DNA of 64,000 nucleotides, taken from the NCBI GenBank assembly GCA_027371725.1, contig DAHXMN010000001.1, positions 1 to 64,000 of the forward strand. The letters are read 5' to 3'. Source of the stretch: Candidatus Woesearchaeota archaeon (GTDB taxonomy: Archaea > Nanobdellota > Nanobdellia > Woesearchaeales > UBA525). Under the pieces are notes generated by a model that was not told the origin of the DNA, made no database searches, and was given only the letters and a program-made list of their open reading frames with translations. The position numbers were made by a program, and so were the translations under genes. Within the stretch, counting starts at the first letter, position 1, and every line of letters starts with the position of its first letter. This document shows positions 16,706-24,131 of this stretch, in pieces.

Positions 16706-18730
16706 TTACATCATCGCTCCAATGTATTTTGCCGCTTGCATCATGCTCTGGGCCCCGTCGCTCATTCCGGACTTGGTCACGATGTGCTTGGCGAGCAGGA
16801 GGAATAGGAGGTCGATCATGAGGAAGCAGGTGATCATGACGACGATCTTGTACCCGGCAAAGAGGGGTAGGCTAATCATCTGGCTGCAGCCGAGGATGAT
16901 GACTGCGTCCAGGAACGTGACGAAGATGCACAGCCCCAGGAGATTCATGATGAGGTGGCCGTAGCTCCGTAGCGGTGGCATGAAGTAGCAGAACACCCCG
17001 ATGGGTGCGAAGAGGACGCCGAACGCCACGATGAGGTAGCGCATGGCCAGGAAGAGCATCGTCACCAGCAAGACCAAGGCATACAGCCCGACCAGGAGGA
17101 GTTCCAAGCCGATGTTGCTGATGTTGTCCGCTGTCAGGAGGAAGAACTGCGGATTGACCAGGCTGAGAACTGCCTGGGTCATGAGGCCGCCGATATCGAC
17201 GATGAGTCCGTAGAGGTAGTAGCTGGCTTGGACGAGGACGATCATGATGACGGTGTTTTTGAGCCATTCCTTGGCCATTTCCCGCTTCAGGACGTTGTGG
17301 CCGCTGGTGAGGAACTGGTACCCGGCATAGAGGAACAGGAACCCGTAGAAGAGGCTCAGGCAGTAGACGATGATTACCCAGACGCCCTGGAAGAGGCTGA
17401 TGCTCGGGGAGGCCTCCAATAAGTCCTTTACGAGGCTCAGAAGCGGCTCCAGCGGGGCGTTGATGATGCTCAGGAGGAAGCTGTAGAGCGCCCCTGGGAG
17501 GCAACTGCCGAGGTTTGTGAGGCCACAATCCTCCGCCCGGACCATCGGCAAGGCCAAGAGGACGCCGAGGCCGATTCCGGGGAGCTTCCGCCAGTACTTA
17601 CGGGAAACCCGGTACGCGGCGACCAGGATGCCCGCGATGACGGCCATTTTGAGGATGAAGACCCAATCTACGGTGACGCTGGGCGGGGTGAACGCCGCGC
17701 TGGGAGGGGCTGAGAGGTTCTGGGCGCAGGGCTTGGTCTGGTTCGTGAAGAAGTCCTCAGCCCTGACCGTGCAGTTTGAGGCATTCGGCACGAAGAACGT
17801 CCCGTTGTACCAGCGGAGGTTCTGCGCCGTTTGGACCTCGAGCTTCTCCGCGTGAAGCTCCAGGAGGTAGAAGGGCTTCTTCGTGAAGTTCGCCGTGTAC
17901 ACCCATTCCGTGGCGGAGTAGTTGCTTTGCCCCATGCTGAGCCAGACGCTCGTATTCGCATCATGGACCAGGAACGCCTTCGTAGTGCCCGAGTAGTTCG
18001 TGGCTAGGGTGAATGTGGCGTTCAGGGCGTGGCGGTCATACGTCGTGTTGAGGCTGTCGTTCAGGAGGAGGGTGTCCGTCGTGTAGTTTGTCTTGGTCTT
18101 TGGGCAGCGCCAGCAGTACCGGACGCAGACGCCGTTCCGGGTTCGACAGCAGTACTTCTGCCAGGTGTAGTAGTCGTTCTTGATTGTGGCACGGATGCTC
18201 AACTCCTCTCTGATATTCGCGTCAAAGATCAGGATGTTGATCGGGACGACTTTTCCGGTGCCCATCGTGATGTTGTTCGCCTTCGTTGTGAGGGTGCTCG
18301 TGTTCTCGGTGAGGTAGTGGAGTATCTTGCACGTTGCCCCATTGCTCTGCGAAGGATTAGTGTAATTTGCTGGCACCTTGATCCAGTAGCTCGCCTCGGA
18401 ACGGACGGCCACCTTGGCCGGACAGTAGCGAGTCTTGTTGAGCAGGACGCTCGGCTGGATTGTCAAGAGGGCGACCCAGGCATCCATGATGACACCCTTC
18501 TGAATTTTAGTATAACCGAACGGCGCATTGTTGACGACGATGCCCTGATTGTAGGCGGCGATGGCTGCGTGGTCCGGGTGACTCGTGTTCGTGTAGATTA
18601 GGTTGGCGATGAGGTCTTCATTCACCGTCAAAGCGGCGAGGCAGTTCGTCTGGTTCTGGAAGTAGCTGCAGTTGAAGGCAGCGGTAGCTGGGACGAAAGC
18701 GAGAAATAAAAGGAGAAAAAGAGGTTTCAT
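16706..18730 (-). CDS. VirB6/TrbL-like polytopic protein with glycosylated ectodomain
   Basis: A 674-residue protein with a signal peptide (MKPLFLLLFLAFVPATAAFN). A Cys- and Asn-rich exported region to about residue 345 has many N-x-S/T sequons (for example NCSYF, NQTNC, NYTNPS), consistent with archaeal N-glycosylation. One helix follows at about 353-370, then a second Cys-containing loop, and six or more helices from about 410 to 674, with GVLFAPIGVFCYFMPPLRSY in the conserved VirB6-like core. The protein would form the membrane channel of the apparatus. Its start overlaps the pilin stop and its stop is one base from the VirB4 start. The large glycosylated ectodomain suggests cell-cell recognition. 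Confidence 0.78.
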   Translation of the reverse strand: MKPLFLLLFLAFVPATAAFNCSYFQNQTNCLAALTVNEDLIANLIYTNTSHPDHAAIAAYNQGIVVNNAPFGYTKIQKGVIMDAWVALLTIQPSVLLNKTRYCPAKVAVRSEASYWIKVPANYTNPSQSNGATCKILHYLTENTSTLTTKANNITMGTGKVVPINILIFDANIREELSIRATIKNDYYTWQKYCCRTRNGVCVRYCWRCPKTKTNYTTDTLLLNDSLNTTYDRHALNATFTLATNYSGTTKAFLVHDANTSVWLSMGQSNYSATEWVYTANFTKKPFYLLELHAEKLEVQTAQNLRWYNGTFFVPNASNCTVRAEDFFTNQTKPCAQNLSAPPSAAFTPPSVTVDWVFILKMAVIAGILVAAYRVSRKYWRKLPGIGLGVLLALPMVRAEDCGLTNLGSCLPGALYSFLLSIINAPLEPLLSLVKDLLEASPSISLFQGVWVIIVYCLSLFYGFLFLYAGYQFLTSGHNVLKREMAKEWLKNTVIMIVLVQASYYLYGLIVDIGGLMTQAVLSLVNPQFFLLTADNISNIGLELLLVGLYALVLLVTMLFLAMRYLIVAFGVLFAPIGVFCYFMPPLRSYGHLIMNLLGLCIFVTFLDAVIILGCSQMISLPLFAGYKIVVMITCFLMIDLLFLLLAKHIVTKSGMSDGAQSMMQAAKYIGAMM

Positions 18731-19050
18731 CCGACCAGGTATTGCACGACGAGCGGTGCAACCCAGATGATGATGAGGCCCACCACGATGTACCCCGCCA
18801 TGGTCTTGGCGGACTCGCGTTTGGCCGTGTCGTCGCCGCTCATGATGAACGTGACACCCGCAAAGACGAGGAACAGCACGGCAAGGACCGTGGCCGCGTA
18901 CTTCACGAAGTTGTACACCTTCATCACAGGGCTCAATATCTGGTCGAACGTCGCTTGGTCCTGGGGCGAGATCGTCTGATTGAACTCGACCGCCATGACG
19001 AGCGGCGTGATGCTCAGGAAGAGCATCACCAACAGCAAGGCAGTTTTCAT
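18727..19050 (-). CDS. VirB2/CedA1-like pilin subunit
   Basis: A 107-residue protein from the ATG at 19050 (the frame extends to 19059). It has a signal peptide (MKTALLLVMLFLSITPLVMA), a short exported part, and two hydrophobic helices (about 52-73 and 86-103) separated by the polar SGDDTAKRESAKTMAG turn. This hairpin with a central charged loop is the VirB2/TrbC pilin architecture, also seen in the CedA1/TedC pilins of archaeal DNA-import systems. The start overlaps the stop of the upstream zinc-ribbon gene, and the stop overlaps the VirB6-like start. The short length and helix pattern make the pilin call good but not certain. Confidence 0.78.
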   Translation of the reverse strand: MKTALLLVMLFLSITPLVMAVEFNQTISPQDQATFDQILSPVMKVYNFVKYAATVLAVLFLVFAGVTFIMSGDDTAKRESAKTMAGYIVVGLIIIWVAPLVVQYLVG

Positions 19051-19169
19051 TCTTGGCACCTCCGCGCTTCGAATGCCTCGAGACTACCGTACTTCCACTC
19101 GATGAAGGTGCGGCACGACTCGCACAGCTCCTCCTCGGGTGTGTCCTTCAGGCATAAGACGCAAATCAT
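19047..19169 (-). CDS. 40-aa zinc-ribbon-like protein, first gene of the secretion operon
   Basis: The product begins MICVLCLKDTPEEELCESCR, a treble-clef/zinc-ribbon arrangement with C-x2-C at residues 3-6 and 16-19, then FIEWKYGSLEAFEARRCQE. Its stop overlaps the pilin ATG (ATGA). Such tiny zinc proteins often act in regulation or as adaptors. It is too short for most gene finders, but its reading frame, ATGA coupling and cysteine pattern support it. Confidence 0.65.
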   Translation of the reverse strand: MICVLCLKDTPEEELCESCRTFIEWKYGSLEAFEARRCQE

Positions 19170-19204
19170 GCTAGAACAAGGCGCCTGAAAAGCCTAGAAA
19201 GGAT

Positions 19205-19224
19205 GTCGGAGAACGTATTACATC
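19205..19224 (+). repeat. Module-boundary motif copy between the secretion operon and the defence cassette
   Basis: GTCGGAGAACGTATTACATC matches the consensus CTCGGAGAATGTATGACATC at 17 of 20 positions. It lies exactly between the 5' end of the leftward secretion operon and the 3' end of the defence cassette. Confidence 0.7.
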
Positions 19225-19237
19225 GTTTGATGTTAGC

Positions 19238-20932
19238 TCATCTTGTGAGCTTAGCTATGAGATTCACAGAATATAATGCCAGAAGATGACGCAAGGGAAC
19301 GCCCCCTCGGGGAGGTTCTCCGCGATCAAACTGTATGTGATTGCCAAGGGGCAATATCACTGCTCCATATTTTTGTTCGGGGAAGTGTTTGTCGACTAGA
19401 GATTTGACCTTCGACAATGCTTCTCTCGGCGTGAAGTGTTGAGAATCTGGCTTAACCAAACAATATTGTTCCTGAAATTTCATCGCTGTAGGTATTCGTC
19501 CTGAGAATGTCCTCTCTACTTGCACCATAAATTCGTTCAGTTTTTCTTCATCCACATCCTTCAGGACTGCCTTGATTTGACTCTGAGTAGGAAGCGCTTT
19601 TTTCATACTGTCTTTTCCTGTTGCATGATGTATGCTCGCTTCCCATCTTATCTTCTTGTTCTGTTTATTCAGTGAGTTAGTGAGCTCGACTCTATAGTTC
19701 CCTTGCTTCAAGTCGGGTACAATCTCTGCAAATGTTGAGTAGATATCACGATTTCGTGATTTCTTAAGAGATGGCTGCTTTTCTCTGAGATTCGCAATTA
19801 GTTTCTCTTTCTCGGGCCGGTGTATAAATGCCTCTGAAGGTGTTCGTTTTTTATGCTCGATAAGTATTGCTCTGGCAAAAGCAGCCGACATCTTTGGGCA
19901 CACCGCATTTCCGACTAGCCGATACTTAGTCGATTCATTGCTTCCTTGAAAGAGATATGTGAGAGGAAACGACATTAAAGCGGCAACTTCTCGAATAGTT
20001 GGCGATCGATATATTTCTGGATGACCATTACGAAGAATCATTGATTCTCTCGACACTACCGATTTGGTCGCCATTACAGTCCTACTCGGTTTTGATTCGT
20101 CTTCTGGGAAGCTCATCCGACCATAGTATCTTGCTTGAAGCTTCTTGTTTCTTGCGTCTTCCCACTCGAAACGAGGTATCGTGGTGTCATAGAAATGATC
20201 TGTAATCTGGATATTGGAGATAAGGATGCCGTAATTTGGATCTTTAATCTGCGACGCGGTTGAACGTAGGGCATCGAGCACATGTCCAAGAGTGACCCAG
20301 TCCTCTTGCGTCGGAGTCGTCGGGGTTGGTTTGATGAACTGACCACAAATGAATCGCTCTCTTCGTTGAGGAACTCCGAAGTGAACTGCGTTATGGACAT
20401 TCTCAAGAGATTTATCGATTCTCAAAGCAACGTCATTCTCGCTAAAATCAATTTTTAGGGCGCGAAGAGTCTTGTTGTCCAGCCCTAGCATCTTGAATGT
20501 GTACTCATCTTTGACATAATTGCGAGAATTTGGCACGTTCTCCATCAACCAATACTTCAATCGAGAGCCTTTCTTGTGCTTCTTAAGAGCGACAATCTGC
20601 AGATACTTCTCTATTAGTTGTATGCCAATCGTTTTGTTGGCGTTGCCTGCACGGTTTGATCCTGAAAATGCTACGCAAGGAGGACTGCCGACTATGACAT
20701 CAACATCGGGAATCATATCATGGGCGATGATTTGTTCAGGACTAAGTTCGAGTACGTCTGTGAGAAGTGTTTGCGCTCCCGGATGATTAAGCTTGAATGT
20801 ATTTATGGCTGGTTTCCAATAATCCAGACCAAACTTCACTTCGAAGCCCATCTGTCTGAATCCCTCTGAGAAACCGCCCGCCCCGCAGAAGAAGTCGGCA
20901 ACCGTCAGTTTATCTTCGGTCCTTTGCACCAT
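19238..20932 (-). CDS. C5-cytosine DNA methyltransferase with extra C-terminal domain
   Basis: A 564-residue enzyme with the Dcm motifs in order: I VADFFCGAGGFSEGF, IV VGSPPCVAFSGSN with the catalytic Cys, VI YWLMENVPNSRNY, VIII GVPQRRERFI and X YRLVGNAVCPKMS. These occupy about 370 residues. The remaining 190 residues form an additional domain not needed for methylation, perhaps for partner binding. It would methylate cytosine in a specific DNA sequence. It is separated from the upstream cassette genes by 118 bases holding TATTTAAATG (20971-20980), so it may have its own promoter. A/T-rich composition matches the other cassette genes. No cognate type II endonuclease is adjacent. Confidence 0.92.
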   Translation of the reverse strand: MVQRTEDKLTVADFFCGAGGFSEGFRQMGFEVKFGLDYWKPAINTFKLNHPGAQTLLTDVLELSPEQIIAHDMIPDVDVIVGSPPCVAFSGSNRAGNANKTIGIQLIEKYLQIVALKKHKKGSRLKYWLMENVPNSRNYVKDEYTFKMLGLDNKTLRALKIDFSENDVALRIDKSLENVHNAVHFGVPQRRERFICGQFIKPTPTTPTQEDWVTLGHVLDALRSTASQIKDPNYGILISNIQITDHFYDTTIPRFEWEDARNKKLQARYYGRMSFPEDESKPSRTVMATKSVVSRESMILRNGHPEIYRSPTIREVAALMSFPLTYLFQGSNESTKYRLVGNAVCPKMSAAFARAILIEHKKRTPSEAFIHRPEKEKLIANLREKQPSLKKSRNRDIYSTFAEIVPDLKQGNYRVELTNSLNKQNKKIRWEASIHHATGKDSMKKALPTQSQIKAVLKDVDEEKLNEFMVQVERTFSGRIPTAMKFQEQYCLVKPDSQHFTPREALSKVKSLVDKHFPEQKYGAVILPLGNHIQFDRGEPPRGGVPLRHLLALYSVNLIAKLTR

Positions 20933-21050
20933 TCTGATCCACTAATTCTTAAACGATCTCCTAATCCCTTTATTTAAATGTTGTCACAGTCGATTCATTT
21001 TTAAAGATGCTGAGAATCAGAAGCCGCATCTGACGCAAGTGTTTGGACGC

Positions 21051-21962
21051 TTATTTCCAGTGCTTTTTGATATAGGCTGTTGCTTCTTTCGTGTTAAGTT
21101 GCTGAGTGGAATTGCCCGTACGTATGAAGAAGTGGGTGGTATCTTTGTTCTCGACATACACTGGTTCGGACGCTTTTTTGACTTGTACTGATGCGACTTT
21201 CTTCCCGTCATAATCTTCAAATGATGTCGAGATAAGCTGTGCATGCTCTTTACCAATATAGTTGCTGACGATTTCCCCTATTTTTAGCTGGAAACCATCC
21301 TCGTTCTGCTTTTTCAAGAGAGAGATGTCCTTTTCCAGTCCCAAGATATTCTTGTCATCATCTATCCCGATTATTAGTCTTCCACCGTCAGCATTCATGA
21401 ACCCGGCGATGGTCTTCGCAATGGAGACAATCAAATCCTTGTTCGGTTTGTTTTGTTTATAGTCCCATTCTATAGACGATTTGAATTCGACTGTCTCATC
21501 CTCGCGTAATGCTTCGAGGCCGGTTTTCTTCTCTCGAATCATTTCTCCTGCGAGTTTTGATGCTTCATTCATCTTTTGTTCCAGAAGAAGCATGAAATTC
21601 TCAGATGTTCTGTACTCCTCGATGAGTAGCTGTAACTCACTCAGGCCAGCTATGGAGTATTCCTCCGCAATCTTCTTGACCTCATTCATGTCCTTAAGGA
21701 TGAGCATATCGCCCGTCTCAGCGACCGCAATTGAGGTAATTAACCAGAGATCCGCGTCAGAAAAACTGTCTGTATTCAGCAAAGGATAGCGTTTGATTTC
21801 TTTTCGTTTCAGTCTCTTCACAAATGCAAGAGACATGCAAAGCATGAAAATGTGCTTTGCTTTCATATTCTGGAAGATGAATCCTTGCTCAAGGTCGTCG
21901 TATATCTTACGAGCGTCCCTGGTTATGTTCAGGTTCCTTCCAAAAAGTTCTCTTAGTTCCAA
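21051..21962 (-). CDS. Fusion of dnd system-associated protein 4-like domain and AlbA_2 domain
   Basis: A 303-residue protein. Residues about 25-130 resemble the dnd-associated-4 family: FIFQNMKAKHIFMLCMSLAF, IAVAETGDMLIL and EEYSIAGLSELQLLIEEY fit its remembered pattern. Residues about 155-300 are an AlbA_2/Schlafen-type domain with DETVEFKSSIEWDY, FMNADGGRLIIGIDDD and FIRTGNSTQQLN. AlbA_2 domains bind nucleotides or nucleic acid and occur in several defence systems. The start overlaps the end of the DndD-like gene by 10 bases. The fusion suggests a regulator or effector in the phosphorothioation-like cassette. The first domain call is from memory of family patterns and is less certain than the AlbA_2 call. 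Confidence 0.72.
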   Translation of the reverse strand: MELRELFGRNLNITRDARKIYDDLEQGFIFQNMKAKHIFMLCMSLAFVKRLKRKEIKRYPLLNTDSFSDADLWLITSIAVAETGDMLILKDMNEVKKIAEEYSIAGLSELQLLIEEYRTSENFMLLLEQKMNEASKLAGEMIREKKTGLEALREDETVEFKSSIEWDYKQNKPNKDLIVSIAKTIAGFMNADGGRLIIGIDDDKNILGLEKDISLLKKQNEDGFQLKIGEIVSNYIGKEHAQLISTSFEDYDGKKVASVQVKKASEPVYVENKDTTHFFIRTGNSTQQLNTKEATAYIKKHWK

Positions 21963-23944
21963 CTCCGCACCTCAGTCACACCATGGCTCATCACGAAACG
22001 AGATTCCTGAGCTATACGCTTAGAAAGCAAGTCTCTGATTGTGGCAGTATATTCCTGATCCTTCATCAGAAGGACAACCTGTGTTCCTTTGAGATAGTCT
22101 GGCAACTTCCGCGCCACATTCTCTCTTTGTTCATTATCTATGTTTGCTAGGGGCGTGTCGATGAATACTGGGAACTTGAATCCGGAGACCTCGCTCAAAG
22201 CAGCAATGAATGACAACAATAGGAGCTGTTTCGGACCACTTGCGAGATTGTGCATCCAGTTTGTTCCTTTGCCGTCGGTAAGTCTGAGGTCATAATCATG
22301 ATTGATTGTGAACTCAGTATATTTCTCTTTGTCCCAATGGAGTGTTTTGAAGTATTCCCATGTCTTCTCTTGCACTTGTTCTCTGACTTCCTGTAGAATC
22401 TCTACCTCAATTTTATTCAGTGCATTTGATGCGCGATCAATAAACTCAGCGGTGACCTTCTTTCTTTCTCCGCCTTTCTTCTTCACACCTTCTTGATTGA
22501 GACTTTGTCGTAGTTGACTCAGTTGTCCAGTTCGTAGATTTATGGCGGCAGTCAATCTCGAGACGGAAGCTATTTGAGACTCTCTGTTTGTCATAAGAGA
22601 CTCGCGTTGATTTGTCTGTTGAATTATGTCGTCTTCTTTAGTGTCCTTAAGATTCTTTGATATTTCTTGAAGATCTTTATCGTGCTTTTTATTAAGTTCC
22701 ACTAGTTTTTCGAGTTTCTTGTTCAGAGTGGCTATCTCGTTGAGTGATTGAGGGATTTCGCGCTCTAGAATATCGGTGATTCTGAATTTACCTTCTGAAA
22801 GCGTGGCCTTGAATTCATTGAAATTATTCTCTCTAATCTTTTCTTTTAAGAGAGTCACACATTCTTGGTCGTGAGTAGTGTTGAGCGTCCTCCCGCAGAC
22901 GCATTTCTTTTGTCGCAACAGTTCTTCAAGATATTTGTTGTCGATATTTGGCTGGAACTTATCCCTCTCTAATTCAGCATTTATTAGATTGATAAAGTTC
23001 TGCAACGCACCAGATGCGATGGCCAGAGGAGCGGATGATATGGCAATCGTTCTCAACTGTTTCTTGATTTGATCTATTTCTTGGTTATTGGAAGCAATCT
23101 TTTCACGGATATCGCGTTCTTGTCTCGCCCATTCTCGTATGAGTGGGATGTTATAGTCAGAGAGGAACTTCTCGATTCTGTCAATCTCCTCCTTTGCTTT
23201 GGCGATTTCTCCTTTTCGAGTTTCAATAGCTTCCGTATTTCTCGCTATATACTCCTCCGCCTCTTCAATCTCATGGTTCAATTTCGCCATTCCTGCATCG
23301 TATTCGTCGTCTTTATCGGAGGTCCATATCTGATCTCGGACTTTCTGGAGATGCTCTATCGCCAGCTTGACCTGTTTGATTTGAGAGGTTCTTTCGATTG
23401 CTTGGCGGATGTTCTCGTTGTTATTGAATGAGAAGTGCTTTTCGAGCTTCTCACCTTCAAACATGAAAAAGAGGTGGATTTCCCTCGGCAATATGCTGTT
23501 TATTACATTAGTAAAATTATACTCGGGAACGGGTCTACAGTCGTTCTTTTCCCATTCCATTATTGAGCCGGTCGGCTCTTTTAAGATGTGCATCTTGTTA
23601 TTGAGCTTCTGGTACATTGCATCCCGTTTAATCACATAAATGGGCAAATCCGTTTCATCGTCGTTCAAGGTGATTTCAACATAGACGCTATCAATCTCCT
23701 TCTCCTTCATATCGTGTTGTCTGGCGACAGTAAATGCGGGCAAAGTGTGGTCATGACCTGAACTGGTCTCCTCACCATACAAACACCAAGCAATAGCTGA
23801 GAGGAAAGTGGTCTTACCAACGTCAGATTTAGCTTCAATCACAGAAAACTTGTTTTTTGCCTCTTTCTTGAACGTTACAACTATTGGCTTCTCCGGATTG
23901 CTGAACGGACGGAAGTTCTTGAGTTTGATTTCAGAGATCCACAT
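21953..23944 (-). CDS. DndD-like SMC-family ATPase
   Basis: A 663-residue protein starting MWISEIKLKNFRPFSNPEKP. It has an ABC/SMC nucleotide-binding half with the P-loop variant EAKSDVGKTTFLSAIAWCLYG, in which the usual first glycine is altered. Long coiled coils (about 190-300 and 400-500) flank a zinc hook-like KKCVCGRTLNTTHDQEC at about residue 350. Then come the signature LASGPKQLLLLSFI and Walker B FPVFIDTPLANID near the C-terminus. Length and layout fit DndD and RecN/Rad50-like ATPases, and the neighbouring small protein and PLD-helicase favour the DndD assignment. Its ATPase would act at DNA, in modification or in licensing cleavage. It overlaps both neighbours. Confidence 0.8.
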   Translation of the reverse strand: MWISEIKLKNFRPFSNPEKPIVVTFKKEAKNKFSVIEAKSDVGKTTFLSAIAWCLYGEETSSGHDHTLPAFTVARQHDMKEKEIDSVYVEITLNDDETDLPIYVIKRDAMYQKLNNKMHILKEPTGSIMEWEKNDCRPVPEYNFTNVINSILPREIHLFFMFEGEKLEKHFSFNNNENIRQAIERTSQIKQVKLAIEHLQKVRDQIWTSDKDDEYDAGMAKLNHEIEEAEEYIARNTEAIETRKGEIAKAKEEIDRIEKFLSDYNIPLIREWARQERDIREKIASNNQEIDQIKKQLRTIAISSAPLAIASGALQNFINLINAELERDKFQPNIDNKYLEELLRQKKCVCGRTLNTTHDQECVTLLKEKIRENNFNEFKATLSEGKFRITDILEREIPQSLNEIATLNKKLEKLVELNKKHDKDLQEISKNLKDTKEDDIIQQTNQRESLMTNRESQIASVSRLTAAINLRTGQLSQLRQSLNQEGVKKKGGERKKVTAEFIDRASNALNKIEVEILQEVREQVQEKTWEYFKTLHWDKEKYTEFTINHDYDLRLTDGKGTNWMHNLASGPKQLLLLSFIAALSEVSGFKFPVFIDTPLANIDNEQRENVARKLPDYLKGTQVVLLMKDQEYTATIRDLLSKRIAQESRFVMSHGVTEVRSWN

Positions 23945-24131
23945 CTTTGTGCTCCTTCTGGCTGTATCCGTCCGCCCACTGTTTGTAGGAGTCGGTGTAT
24001 CTTCCTTTGGCCGCCGAGAGGTTCTTTAATTCATTCTCAAGAACATCGAGCAGAAACGATTTCAAATGCTCGCTTTCGTCTAATTCGGAGATTTTCCTTG
24101 TGATTATCTTATTCAGTTCTGATCGTCTCAT
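23931..24131 (-). CDS. DNA-modification-system small protein (66 aa)
   Basis: A helical 66-residue protein: MRRSELNKIITRKISELDES then a C-terminal part ending KQWADGYSQKEHKDVDL. Its start overlaps the helicase stop (ATGA), and its end overlaps the start of the DndD-like gene by 14 bases. Small proteins in this position are common in Dnd-type loci between a helicase and DndD. Here the assignment rests on position and size more than on sequence. It may bridge the helicase and ATPase. Confidence 0.68.
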   Translation of the reverse strand: MRRSELNKIITRKISELDESEHLKSFLLDVLENELKNLSAAKGRYTDSYKQWADGYSQKEHKDVDL

